Shown: positions 1-8,249 of the stretch, piece by piece
Numbering within the stretch: position 1 is the stretch's first letter
How the letters are laid out: the number at the start of each line of letters is the position of its first letter
DNA from: JANNYA01 sp031409855
Lineage (GTDB): Bacteria > Pseudomonadota > Gammaproteobacteria > Xanthomonadales > SZUA-5
NCBI GenBank assembly: GCA_031409855.1
Contig: JANNYA010000169.1
Location: 1-20,322, forward strand
Length of the DNA stretch: 20,322 nt
Direction of reading: 5' to 3'
Notes under the pieces: model-generated
What the model was told of the DNA's origin: nothing
Databases searched by the model: none
What the model saw: only the letters and a program-made list of their open reading frames with translations
Translations under genes and position numbers: made by a program

Positions 1-98
1 GTGGACGCTGGCTTCAGGAATGGCTTTGAGTAGACTTAATCAATAAGACGATCTGTTGTTCTAAATTAGATGGCTCAAAAAACCCTAGGAGAAAAATC

Positions 99-452
99 AT
101 GAACTATATTGATGGTTTCGTTGCTGCCGTGCCGAATGCGAACCGCGCGCAGTATCAACTTCACGCCGCTAAATCGGCCGAAATATTCAAAGAATACGGG
201 GCTTTGCGCGTGGTCGAATGCTGGGGTACGGATGTGCCCGAAGGCAAATTGACTTCGTTCACCATGGCTGTGCAGCGGCAAGAATCAGAGAGCGTGCTTT
301 TTTCTTGGATCGAATGGCCTTCGCGCGAAGTGCGCGACGCTGCCTGGGAAAAGCTGATGGCGGATGAGCGTATGAATCCAGCGACGAATCCGATGCCCTA
401 TGATGGCAAGCGCATGATTTATGGTGGCTTTCAAGCGATATTGGAAGCTTAA
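99..452 (+). CDS. DUF1428 family protein (YbaA-like)
   Basis: A 117-residue cytoplasmic protein that matches the DUF1428/COG5507 family across its whole length. It begins MNYIDGFVAAVP, has the central block LRVVECWGTDVPEGK and SWIEWPSREVRDAAW, and ends with MPYDGKRMIYGGF. These blocks closely resemble what I recall of E. coli YbaA. The family is small and conserved and has no settled biochemical role; a ferredoxin-like alpha/beta fold is inferred. An AGGAG ribosome binding site at 87-91 supports the ATG at 99. It is followed by a 113-bp gap holding a tandem repeat and then a VOC-fold gene in the same direction. The two could be co-transcribed, but nothing in the sequence proves it. The family call is secure; the function is unknown. 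Confidence 0.93.
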   Translation: MNYIDGFVAAVPNANRAQYQLHAAKSAEIFKEYGALRVVECWGTDVPEGKLTSFTMAVQRQESESVLFSWIEWPSREVRDAAWEKLMADERMNPATNPMPYDGKRMIYGGFQAILEA

Positions 453-481
453 CGCGCCGCAATATTTTGTAATGCCCCCAG

Positions 482-536
482 AGTAATAACCTCAGAGTAA
501 TAACCTCCAAGTAATAACCTCCAAGTAATAACCCCA
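482..536. repeat. 14-bp tandem repeat, four copies
   Basis: Four head-to-tail copies of a 14-bp unit, AGTAATAACCTCCA, start at 482, 496, 510 and 524. The first copy ends CAG instead of CCA and the last has lost one base. The repeat sits between the DUF1428 and VOC genes. Its TAA triplets put stops in more than one frame, so it is not coding. Confidence 0.85.
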
Positions 537-565
537 TACTCGTAACAATCCCAAGGAAAGTAACA

Positions 566-952
566 ATGTTTAGCCATGTCATGGTCGGTGCAAACGACGT
601 AAACGCTTCAAAAATATTTTATGACGCTATTTTGGGCGCACTAGGTGTCCCGCCTGGCAGGCTTGACGCCAAGGGTCGGGTTTTTTACATGACGAAAACA
701 GGCATTTTTGCCATTTCCAAGCCGATCAATGGTGAGCCAGCCTCCGCCGCTAACGGCAGCACCATCGGTTTTGCCGTCGACAGCCCCGAGCAAGGCAATG
801 CCTGGCACGCTGCCGGGGTCGCCAATGGCGGCACCGATTGCGAAGATCCACCGGGTTTTCGCGAGGGCGCGATGGGTAAATTGTATTTGGCCTATCTACG
901 CGACCCAACGGGCAACAAGATCTGCGCGTTGAAGCGCATGGAATCAAATTAG
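566..952 (+). CDS. VOC family protein (glyoxalase/bleomycin-resistance fold)
   Basis: A 128-residue protein with the vicinal-oxygen-chelate pattern. The N-terminal half starts with FSHVMVGANDVNASKIFYD, where the His near the start is the usual first metal ligand, and then has the FYMTK strand. The C-terminal half contains the typical LAYLRDPTGNKICAL strand. Members bind a divalent metal and act as lyases, dioxygenases, or resistance and sequestration proteins; the substrate cannot be told from sequence. A good ribosome binding site (AAGGAAAG at about 553-560) precedes the ATG. No transmembrane or signal segment is seen. The closest relatives are the small single-domain VOC proteins often annotated as 'glyoxalase-like', and no specific enzyme name is justified. 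Confidence 0.88.
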   Translation: MFSHVMVGANDVNASKIFYDAILGALGVPPGRLDAKGRVFYMTKTGIFAISKPINGEPASAANGSTIGFAVDSPEQGNAWHAAGVANGGTDCEDPPGFREGAMGKLYLAYLRDPTGNKICALKRMESN

Positions 953-1001
953 GCCTTGGGCAATGCGGCTACATTTTGCTGCGCCCTAAATGCGCATCTC
1001 A

Positions 1002-1038
1002 ATAGTCAACCTCTATCAATAAATTAAAAACAATTGAT
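1002..1038 (+). promoter_or_regulatory. Candidate OxyR-like site upstream of katG
   Basis: ATAG at 1002-1005 and CTAT at 1013-1016 are separated by exactly 7 nt, matching one half of the known OxyR pattern ATAG-N7-CTAT-N7-ATAG-N7-CTAT. The expected second half (1024-1038) is poor (TTAA, then TGAT). The site lies about 170-205 bp upstream of katG, a classic OxyR target in proteobacteria. The inner bases do not match the fuller consensus, so this is a weak candidate. Confidence 0.3.
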
Positions 1039-1207
1039 TTTATTTATTCCACTCTGTCCCGGATAGTAACGGCGTGTCAATGATCCGAATCGAAATAGTG
1101 CATTTTTCGGTCAGTGACTAGAGCCGCACCCGTGCCAAGCGCGCCATGCAGTCTCGTGCATCCTGAACAATATTTTTGTGTCCTAACCGTTAGAGAGGAA
1201 TAGAACC

Positions 1208-3394
1208 ATGTCAACCGAAGCAAAATGCCCATTCCCAGGCGCCACCGGCAAGCCCGCTGCTGGCAGCGTCAAATCTAAACAGAACTGGTGGCCGAACCAG
1301 TTGGATCTCAAAATCCTGCACCAACAATCTGCCTCTTCAAACCCGATGGGCGAAAAATTCAACTACGCTGAAGAGTTCAAGACGCTAGATTTAGACGCGG
1401 TAGTTAAAGACTTAACCGCACTGATGACCGACTCGCAGCCTTGGTGGCCCGCCGACTATGGCCATTACGGGCCGTTTTTCGTGCGTATGACTTGGCACGC
1501 GGCTGGCACCTATCGTATTGCCGATGGTCGCGGCGGTGCCGGTACCGGCGCGCAGCGATTTGCGCCGTTGAACAGCTGGCCGGATAACGTCAGCCTAGAC
1601 AAAGCGCGGCGGTTACTGTGGCCGATTAAGCAAAAATATGGTCGTAAGTTGTCTTGGGCGGACTTGTTGGTGCTGACCGGCAATGTCGCGATGGACTCGA
1701 TGGGCTTCAAAACCTTCGGCTTCGGCGGCGGCCGCGCCGATGTGTGGGAGCCGGAAGAGGACATTTATTGGGGCCCAGAAGGCAAAATGTTGGACGATGC
1801 GCGCTACAGTGGTGACCGCGTGCTGGAAAATCCGCTGGCGGCGGTGCAAATGGGCCTGATTTACGTCAATCCAGAAGGCCCGAACGGTAATCCAGACCCG
1901 CTCGCTTCGGCGCGCGACATTCGCGAAACCTTCGCGCGTATGGCAATGAATGATGAGGAAACCGTGGCGTTGACCGCTGGTGGCCACACCTTCGGCAAAG
2001 CCCACGGCGCGGCTGACCCCGGCAAATACGTCGGCCCTGAGCCTGAAGGCGCAACCCTTGAGGAACAAGGCCTAGGCTGGAAAAGCAGCTTCGGCAGCGG
2101 CAGCGGCGTACACACCATTTCCAGCGGCATCGAAGGCGCTTGGACGAAAAACCCGATCCAGTGGGACATGGGCTATTTCGAAAACCTGTTCGGCTATGAA
2201 TGGGAACTCACCAAGAGCCCAGCGGGCGCGCAGCAGTGGAAACCAAAAGATCCAGCCGCCGCCACCACGGTGCCGGACGCGCACGATGCGAATCTGCGCC
2301 ACGCGCCAATGATGACCACCGCCGACATGGCGATGCGTATGGATCCGGCCTATGAAAAAATTTCGCGCCGTTTCTGGGGCAATCCAGCGGAATTTGCTGA
2401 CGCCTATGCCCGCGCTTGGTTCAAGCTGACGCACCGCGATATGGGCCCACGTGCACGTTACCTCGGCAAGCTAGTACCTGCGGAAGTATTGATTTGGCAA
2501 GATCCAATCCCCGCGATTGATCACGCTCTAGTTAATGCGCAAGACATTGCTGCGTTGAAGGCGAAAGTGCTGGCGTCTGGCCTGTCAATTTCGCAATTGG
2601 TCAGTACCGCTTGGGCCTCGGCGTCAACATTCCGTGGCTCAGACAAACGCGGCGGCGCGAACGGCGCGCGTATTCGTTTGGCACCGCAGAAGGATTGGGA
2701 AGTCAACCAACCGGCGGAATTGGCAAAAGTTCTGCAGGCGCTAACCGCGGTGCAAGAGGAGTTCAACAGCGCGCAAAGCGGCGGTAAGAAAATATCTCTG
2801 GCCGATTTGATCGTGCTAGGCGGCAGCACTGCAATCGAAAAAGCCGCGAAAAATGCGGGCTCCGACATTACCGTGCCGTTCTCCGCTGGGCGCATGGATG
2901 CTACGCAAGAGCATACCGACGTCGAATCATTTGCTGCACTTGAGCCAATAAGCGACGGCTTCCGCAACTATCTGCGCCCAGGCCACGAGGATTTTGCCGC
3001 CGAGATGCTGATCGACAAAGCCAATCTGCTAACGCTAACGGCACCCGAGCTAACCGTACTCGTCGGCGGCTTGCGCGCACTGAATGCCAACGTCGGGCAA
3101 TCGCAACATGGTGTGTTCACCAAGCACATCGATACCTTGAGCAATGATTTCTTCGTAAATCTGCTGGATATGAACACCGTTTGGCAAAAAGCGAACGGAT
3201 TCTTAGTAGGGCGTGACCGCAACTCCGGCGAACACAAATACACCGGCACCATCAATGATTTAGTGTTCGGTTCCAACTCCCAGCTGCGCGCGCTTGCCGA
3301 AGTTTATGGCTCTAGCGACGCACAAGCGGCGTTTGTCGGTGACTTCGTGGCTGCATGGACCAAGGTGATGAATTTGGATCGCTTTGATTTGTAA
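1208..3394 (+). CDS. katG: Catalase-peroxidase KatG
   Basis: A 728-residue bifunctional heme catalase-peroxidase, full length for the family. The distal heme side has Arg93, Trp96 and His97 in the block VRMTWHAAGTYR. The proximal heme ligand is His260 in GGHTFGKAHG. The Met-Tyr-Trp adduct needed for catalase activity is intact: Trp96, Tyr219 (GLIYVNPEG) and Met245 (RMAMND). The mobile Arg lies in HRDMGPRARYLG. The C-terminal half is the family's heme-less duplicated domain and ends with the conserved KVMNLDRFDL. The ATG at 1208 has an AGAGAGG ribosome binding site at about 1192-1198. The enzyme disproportionates H2O2 and has a broad peroxidase activity in the cytoplasm. A 255-bp upstream region holds a partial OxyR-like site, and a strong terminator follows, so katG is probably monocistronic. 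Confidence 0.98.
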   Translation: MSTEAKCPFPGATGKPAAGSVKSKQNWWPNQLDLKILHQQSASSNPMGEKFNYAEEFKTLDLDAVVKDLTALMTDSQPWWPADYGHYGPFFVRMTWHAAGTYRIADGRGGAGTGAQRFAPLNSWPDNVSLDKARRLLWPIKQKYGRKLSWADLLVLTGNVAMDSMGFKTFGFGGGRADVWEPEEDIYWGPEGKMLDDARYSGDRVLENPLAAVQMGLIYVNPEGPNGNPDPLASARDIRETFARMAMNDEETVALTAGGHTFGKAHGAADPGKYVGPEPEGATLEEQGLGWKSSFGSGSGVHTISSGIEGAWTKNPIQWDMGYFENLFGYEWELTKSPAGAQQWKPKDPAAATTVPDAHDANLRHAPMMTTADMAMRMDPAYEKISRRFWGNPAEFADAYARAWFKLTHRDMGPRARYLGKLVPAEVLIWQDPIPAIDHALVNAQDIAALKAKVLASGLSISQLVSTAWASASTFRGSDKRGGANGARIRLAPQKDWEVNQPAELAKVLQALTAVQEEFNSAQSGGKKISLADLIVLGGSTAIEKAAKNAGSDITVPFSAGRMDATQEHTDVESFAALEPISDGFRNYLRPGHEDFAAEMLIDKANLLTLTAPELTVLVGGLRALNANVGQSQHGVFTKHIDTLSNDFFVNLLDMNTVWQKANGFLVGRDRNSGEHKYTGTINDLVFGSNSQLRALAEVYGSSDAQAAFVGDFVAAWTKVMNLDRFDL

Positions 3395-3422
3395 GCAGTT
3401 GTTTTAGCTTTAATTTTTAGGA

Positions 3423-3448
3423 GGGCGCAATTTTTGCGCCCTTTTTTT
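3423..3448 (+). terminator. Rho-independent terminator of katG
   Basis: A perfect 8-bp stem (GGGCGCAA at 3423-3430 with TTGCGCCC at 3434-3441) with a 3-nt loop is followed by seven T residues (3442-3448). It lies 28 nt after the katG stop codon. Confidence 0.93.
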
Positions 3449-3626
3449 GCTTCGATTTACTGTTGCTGCTGGGCGGCTGGTTGTTTACAGTCGCATCGTG
3501 ACTTGAAAACTTAACAAATTGAAGCCGTTAGTTGAAAAATATTCTCTTCTCAAAACGATTTCATTCGGAGAATTGTTCGACGAAGGCCATCGCGGGCTTT
3601 TTGGGTCAACGGCATATTAACTACTT

Positions 3627-4088
3627 GTGGATGCGAACAAAAAATATATGGCCGAACCCCAATCCGAAATCATCCTCTACCAAACCCAAGATGGCCGCAC
3701 ACGCATTAAGTGTCGCTTTGAAGGCGAAACGCTGTGGCTTACTCAGGCGCAGATCGCGGAACTTTTTGACACGACGCCGCAGAACGTAACGCTACATCTC
3801 AAAGGCATTTTTGCTGAAGGGGAACTGTCCGAGGCGGCAACTTGTAAGGATTACTTACAAGTTCGATTTGAGGGCGAGCGCGAGGTATCCCGGCAGTTGC
3901 GCCACTATCGTTTGGAGGCCATTCTCGCTATTGGTTTCCGTGTGCGCAGCCATCGCGGCACGCAGTTCCGCCAATGGGCAACACACATTTTAACGCTCTG
4001 GAAAATTATCAACTGGCGTCAACGGCTACAAAACTGTAGCCGTCGATGTTTTCACACGACACTTAAACCGAACGAGTTATTCTTTTAA
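3627..4088 (+). pseudogene. Truncated RhuM-family protein (virulence-type phage/island protein remnant)
   Basis: An open frame of 153 codons. Its first 120 or so residues match the N-terminus of the RhuM family found on pathogenicity islands and next to phage genes. Visible blocks are IILYQTQDGRTRIKCRFEGETLWLTQ, AQIAELFDTTPQNVTLHLKGIF, and LEAILAIGFRVRSHRGTQFRQWAT. The first looks like a DNA-binding-like N-terminal region with an HTH-type AQIAELF segment. RhuM proteins are usually over 300 residues. Here similarity stops right after RQWAT (about 3987) and a short unrelated tail follows, so about two thirds of the protein is missing. The first ATG is at 3627; the ATG at 3648 (MAEPQ) is the more typical family start. 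The frame meets the stop of the convergent M14 gene at 4085-4088. It is probably non-functional, though a short DNA-binding fragment could be made. Confidence 0.72.
4022..4043. other. Inverted repeat between convergent genes, possible weak terminator
   Basis: A perfect 8-bp stem, ACGGCTAC (4022-4029) and GTAGCCGT (4036-4043), with a 6-nt loop. It lies about 40 nt past the stop of the minus-strand M14 gene. There is no T tract on either side, so a terminator role is only possible. Confidence 0.35.
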
Positions 4089-6151
4089 AAACTCATCGTC
4101 CAAGAGTTCAAAGCTCCGATATCACCGGCACCATTGTCATTAACGCGCAATTTCCAAACGCCATTGGCCACCACACTGCTGGCATTGACGCTAAACGTCC
4201 GAATAATATTGTCCGTGCCAGCGCCAGTACGATTCCAAAGGTTGAATATCGTTCCGTTTGGCGCCATTAAGTCCACCTTCAAATCACCTTGATAGGTATG
4301 GGTAATGTTGACCGCGATGCTGAGCGTACTGGGCGCATTGCCGGCAACGCCGCTGACGCTGATCGGGCTTTCAATCGTGCCGTTATCGGTAATGGCGAAC
4401 GCAGTGTTGTTGCTAAATGTTGCGCCCGGCGGTGGCGGTGGTGGCGCGCTGCCAATATTGAAAAACACCGCATTCGGCGTGCCCGCATTGCCACTGGCAT
4501 CGGTGCCTTGGACAAAGGCGGTGTGTTTTCCGGCGCTTAAACCCGTGGTCGAAATACTCGCCCTGACGGCTTCGCGATTGCTATTAAAACTGCCATCGGT
4601 GGCCGTCATTGGGGTGCCAATGGCACCGCTTGCCCACGGAAGTTTATCGATATAGACCTTGGCTGAGCTGATGACTTGTGTCGCTTCCGCGCCGTTTGAT
4701 TGGTTGAAGCGCGCGTCATTAATGTCGGCACTAATCACTAAACTGCTGCCCGCTGCGACCGTCGCGGCAGAACTGCTCACCGATACGGCATCGGGGCCAG
4801 CGGGCAGCTGATACGGCGCATTTAGATTGCGCGCGGCGTAGCGTAAGGCGGCTAAATTTTTCGGCAAGGTCGTACCCGTAAAGGTGGTGCAACTCTCGAA
4901 AAACGCGACGCCCAACTCAATCGTGTAAGCCGGGGCACCTAAGCTGCCGTAGAAATTATCGTCAGTGGCACCATCGGTGGCATACAGCTCATCCGACTGC
5001 TGTGGCCGATAGCTGTTGAAAAACGCCATGCGCCGCCCGAGCGTGCGCAGCGCGGCACTGTTCGGTGCCGCCGCCGTGGTATCGCCCCAGGGCCACATGA
5101 CCAGCTGCGAATAGCTATGAATATCCATAAACATGCCGCGATAATTTGCCGGTGCCGCCGACGTCAGGGCATCGCTGCGGGCGTCGCTCAACACGCCACC
5201 GCTGTAGCTGCCATTGCTGCCCAAGGTTCCAGCGACGTAGCGAATCAGGTTTTGGGTTTCAGGCTCAGAAGCGGATGTGGGGCCGTGATAGGTGTCCACA
5301 CACGCGTTCGCGCTGGAACCGCCGGATACCGAATTCCAATGAAAGGCAAAGTTACGATTTAGATCGGTACCAAAGCTGCTGGCAGAACAGCTGCCGTTGC
5401 TGTTGTTGGTATTTTTGCGCCACGATAGACCGGTTTCAGCCTTTTTACGGCCATCAGGGTTCGCCTGCAAAATTAAGTGATAGCGATTGTGATCCAGCAG
5501 CCACGTCGCCTCTGGGTCGGTGCCGTAGCCACTAATCAAGGATTCGGCAAAGCGCGTCATTAGCTCGGCCGGCGTGTATTCGCGCGCATGGATCGAGCTA
5601 AACACCACCATATTGGGCTTGGTGGGTACCAAACTATCGTTGCCCCGATTGCCTAGCACCAGCACTTTCATGGTGTAGCCCAGATTGGCATTTCGGCTTT
5701 TCTCGAAACTCGGGCCTATGTCGATGACTTGCGCCAAATTCGGGTTATTTGCGGCAAGATTCGCCATCGTCGTATAGGTTTCTTCGACTGTGCGATAGCA
5801 GGCAAAGCCGCCAATGCTGCGCACTTCGGGCGGCTGCAGCATGGCATCTTCACCGGCACGTAAAGCCTCCGTGGCGGCTTGTTCAATGGTGACTTTAATG
5901 CCTGCAGCGGTTAATGCGGCGATATCTGCGGCATAAGCTTCGGTTTGCACGCTGGCGGATTTTTGATCCACGATAATGTGCTGGAACTGCGATGCAATCG
6001 CCTGTAACTCGCTCGGTGATTGATAGTAGGCCCGAATCATCGACACCCGCTCCTGCGATTGTGGCTTAAACGTTTGCGCGTGGTTGATCGGGGAAAATAG
6101 CGTAGAAATCAAAATCGTCGAAGCCAACAAACTTGAGCAAATTGGGCGCAT
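4085..6151 (-). CDS. Secreted M14 zinc carboxypeptidase with C-terminal P-domain
   Basis: A 688-residue exported metallocarboxypeptidase. I use the ATG at 6151 because it gives a clean signal peptide (MRPICSSLLASTILISTLFS, then a likely cut after NHA). The frame stays open to an ATG at 6223, but that adds 24 residues ahead of the signal. The M14 catalytic domain shows the zinc ligands His188 and Glu191 (SSIHAREYTPAE) and His345 (MDIHSYSQ), the substrate-binding DLNRNF block and catalytic Glu412 (YTIELG). After it come an Ig-like beta domain (about 445-560), a PPPPPPG linker and a proprotein-convertase P-domain (about 577-688; HTYQGDLKVDLMAPNGT, LRVNDNGAGDIGALNSW). P-domains of this kind are common at the ends of exported proteases in Lysobacter-like bacteria and are often trimmed on secretion. 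Its likely role is extracellular peptide degradation. Confidence 0.93.
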   Translation of the reverse strand: MRPICSSLLASTILISTLFSPINHAQTFKPQSQERVSMIRAYYQSPSELQAIASQFQHIIVDQKSASVQTEAYAADIAALTAAGIKVTIEQAATEALRAGEDAMLQPPEVRSIGGFACYRTVEETYTTMANLAANNPNLAQVIDIGPSFEKSRNANLGYTMKVLVLGNRGNDSLVPTKPNMVVFSSIHAREYTPAELMTRFAESLISGYGTDPEATWLLDHNRYHLILQANPDGRKKAETGLSWRKNTNNSNGSCSASSFGTDLNRNFAFHWNSVSGGSSANACVDTYHGPTSASEPETQNLIRYVAGTLGSNGSYSGGVLSDARSDALTSAAPANYRGMFMDIHSYSQLVMWPWGDTTAAAPNSAALRTLGRRMAFFNSYRPQQSDELYATDGATDDNFYGSLGAPAYTIELGVAFFESCTTFTGTTLPKNLAALRYAARNLNAPYQLPAGPDAVSVSSSAATVAAGSSLVISADINDARFNQSNGAEATQVISSAKVYIDKLPWASGAIGTPMTATDGSFNSNREAVRASISTTGLSAGKHTAFVQGTDASGNAGTPNAVFFNIGSAPPPPPPGATFSNNTAFAITDNGTIESPISVSGVAGNAPSTLSIAVNITHTYQGDLKVDLMAPNGTIFNLWNRTGAGTDNIIRTFSVNASSVVANGVWKLRVNDNGAGDIGALNSWTMSF

Positions 6152-6524
6152 GAAAATGTTCCAAATAGGCAAAACAAATAGAGTTAGGGTTTGCGCACTA
6201 ATGGCGCGGGCGCTTGATAGCATGATTCACGAATCATTAACGATGCTGTCACAGTTTTTCGATGCGGCGGCGCAGCAGAAAATACGTATTTGCCAACCTA
6301 ATGTTTAAATCTTTAGGGGGTTTTCATGCTGCTGCAAACGCACATCGAAAGTTTTTGATTTTTTAGATTTGCCAGAACTGCATCGCCAACATGCAGCTTT
6401 GCGCGCACAATTTTTTGGCTACACACATGCATCTTGAATTCTGGCTTCATCAAACGCTACAGCATTCCAGCGTGTCGGTTCGGGCATACTTTCGATTCCG
6501 CACACAGCCGCATGAGAACCAGCG
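6152..6524. other. Divergent intergenic region (373 bp)
   Basis: This stretch separates the minus-strand M14 gene from the plus-strand acyl-CoA synthetase gene and so should hold both promoters. I see no gene in it. Two perfect dyads stand out: ATGATTC-AC-GAATCAT at 6222-6237 and the 12-bp palindrome AAATACGTATTT at 6280-6291. T-rich runs are present around 6350-6370 and 6411-6417. I cannot place -35/-10 elements with confidence. Confidence 0.5.
6222..6237. promoter_or_regulatory. Perfect 7+2+7 dyad, candidate operator of the M14 gene
   Basis: ATGATTC (6222-6228) and GAATCAT (6231-6237) form a perfect dyad with a 2-nt centre. It lies about 70-86 nt upstream of the chosen start of the M14 peptidase gene (minus strand), where a dimeric regulator could bind. 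It matches no operator that I recognise. The dyad overlaps the alternative upstream ATG. Confidence 0.3.
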
Positions 6525-8219
6525 ATGCCAACTTCCAGCAACCAAAGCGCGAATACAGCCTCGCCATTAGCGAAACTAGATTTCGATAACGTCGCCACCA
6601 ACGCCCTTGCTGCAGGCCAAAATTTGCCGGAAATGTTGCTTGCGGCGTGCGTCCGCTGGCCGGACAAAGCGGCGTTTACGAATTTAGGCCGTTCCCTTAG
6701 CTATCGTGAATTGGCGGACACCAGTGCACATTTCGCAAGTTATTTACGCCACGGCCTCGGGCTAGAACCCGGCACGCGCGTCGCCATTATGATGCCGAAT
6801 TTGCTGCAATTCCCGATCGCTTTGCTCGGGGTATTGCGCGCCGATCTGATCGCGGTGCTGGTCAACCCGCTTTACACCGCGCGCGAGCTGCGCCATCAGC
6901 TAAGCGATTCAGGTGCCTCGGTGCTGGTCGTTTTAGACAACTTTGGCTCAGTCGCAAGCGAGGCCATCACTGGCACTGGGGTCAAACAGGTGATCACCAC
7001 GCGCATTGGCGATGTGTTGCCTTGGCCAAAATCATGGGTGGTTGACTTCACCCTAAAGTACGTCAAAAAGCTGATCCCAGATTTTGCCATCGTCGGCGCG
7101 GTGCGTTGGCCGCAGGCGTTGAAGTCAGGCGCAGGGCTGGCGCGCGTGCAATCCCACGCCAAGGCGGATGCGGTCGCGCAGTTGCAATACACCGGCGGTA
7201 CGACCGGCTTGTCTAAAGGTGCGGCCCTAGCGCATCACGCGTTGATCGCGAATGTATCGGCGTGTGAACAATGGCTAGGCCGTGCGATCGAACCGACGCG
7301 CGAACTCAACTTGATTTGCCTACCGCTGTATCACATCGCCGCCTACACCAATATGCTGTATTCCTGGGCACACGGCATGCACTGCGTGTTAGTAACCAAC
7401 CCGCGCGACGTTCCGGCGTTAGTCAAAGACTTTGATGTCTACCGGCCATCGCTGTTTTCAGGCGTCAATACTCTTTACGACGCGCTATTAAATAACCCCG
7501 ACTTCGCCAAGCGTGATTTCGCACATCTTAAATTGTGCATCCAAGGTGGCACAGCTTTACGACGTAGCACCGCCGAGCGCTGGAAGGCTTTGACGGGCTG
7601 CGATGTGATCGAAATGTATGGTCTATCAGAAACCAGCGCCGGAATCACCGCAAATTATTGGGATGCGCCGAATCCGGTTGGCTCCATTGGAATACCACTG
7701 CCCGGCGTTGAAGTCACCTTGCGTGATGAACAGGGCAATGTGGTGCCATTGGGCGAAGCGGGCGAACTGTGCGTACGCGGCTTGCAAGTCACCACGGGCT
7801 ATTGGCAGCGTGACGATGAAAACCAGCAAGCTTTCTTCGCGGCGACAGATGGATCGCAAGCTTGGTTTCGCACCGGCGACGTTGCTAAGGCCGATGCCGC
7901 AGGCTATCTCTACTTATTGGATCGACGCAAAGACATGATTTTGGTGTCTGGATTTAATGTCTATCCAAACGAAATCGAAGATGTCGTCGCACTACATCCG
8001 GGGGTTTTAGAAGCCGCTGCGGTGGGTGTGGCGGATGAAAAAACCGGCGAAGCCGTGCGGCTGGTGGTGGTGCGTAAAGATCCAACATTAGACGTTGAAA
8101 CTTTGCGCGCGCACTGTCGAAAACTCCTGACCGGCTACAAGCAACCCAAAGTGATCGAATTCCGCGACAGCCTGCCAAAATCGGCGGTTGGCAAAATTCT
8201 TCGGCGTGAGTTGCGCTAA
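6525..8219 (+). CDS. fadD: Long-chain acyl-CoA synthetase (FadD-like AMP-dependent ligase)
   Basis: A 564-residue ANL-superfamily enzyme that activates fatty acids to acyl-CoA through an acyl-adenylate. Core motifs are all present in order: A3/P-loop YTGGTTGLSKG (222-232), A5 MYGLSETS (364-371), A7 FRTGD (448-452), A8 hinge with the FACS signature RRKDMILVSGFNVYP (467-481), and A10 catalytic Lys557 in PKSAVGKILRREL. Length and the linker FNVYPNEIEDV fit bacterial FadD rather than acetyl-CoA synthetase. It is cytoplasmic and membrane-associated by family knowledge. The ribosome binding site before ATG 6525 is weak (GAG at about 6514). A hairpin spans its stop codon and the DUF6265 gene starts 30 nt later, suggesting co-transcription. 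A decayed second copy of its last 73 codons lies at 8971-9189. The exact acyl substrate is not known; fadD is used as a family symbol. Confidence 0.9.
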   Translation: MPTSSNQSANTASPLAKLDFDNVATNALAAGQNLPEMLLAACVRWPDKAAFTNLGRSLSYRELADTSAHFASYLRHGLGLEPGTRVAIMMPNLLQFPIALLGVLRADLIAVLVNPLYTARELRHQLSDSGASVLVVLDNFGSVASEAITGTGVKQVITTRIGDVLPWPKSWVVDFTLKYVKKLIPDFAIVGAVRWPQALKSGAGLARVQSHAKADAVAQLQYTGGTTGLSKGAALAHHALIANVSACEQWLGRAIEPTRELNLICLPLYHIAAYTNMLYSWAHGMHCVLVTNPRDVPALVKDFDVYRPSLFSGVNTLYDALLNNPDFAKRDFAHLKLCIQGGTALRRSTAERWKALTGCDVIEMYGLSETSAGITANYWDAPNPVGSIGIPLPGVEVTLRDEQGNVVPLGEAGELCVRGLQVTTGYWQRDDENQQAFFAATDGSQAWFRTGDVAKADAAGYLYLLDRRKDMILVSGFNVYPNEIEDVVALHPGVLEAAAVGVADEKTGEAVRLVVVRKDPTLDVETLRAHCRKLLTGYKQPKVIEFRDSLPKSAVGKILRRELR

Positions 8220-8232
8220 TCTGCTTAGCGCA
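8212..8232 (+). other. Hairpin across the fadD stop codon
   Basis: TGCGCTAA (8212-8219, including the stop TAA) and TTAGCGCA (8225-8232) form a perfect 8-bp stem with a 5-nt loop. It sits just before the AAAAGGA ribosome binding site of the next gene. It is followed by A residues, not T residues, so it is not a terminator of the plus strand. It could affect mRNA stability or translation of the downstream gene. Confidence 0.5.
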
Positions 8233-8249
8233 CAAAAAGGAACAGCGAT

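Noticed and set aside
1..33. Short open frame at the window edge ending in TAG at 31-33
   Set aside because: Only ten codons are visible and they match nothing I recognise; it may be the tail of an upstream gene but cannot be supported.
1613..2068. Long antisense frame within katG
   Set aside because: It is a shadow of a GC-rich coding region with no start signals of its own.
2050..2090. Apparent loss of the adduct Met in KatG (Gln in LEEQGLGW)
   Set aside because: That position is not the adduct Met; the real one is Met245 in RMAMND, which is present together with Trp96 and Tyr219.
3990..4088. Alternative frames after the RhuM break that read protein-like (for example GYKTVAVDVF)
   Set aside because: Too short, no start, no family match; most likely chance.
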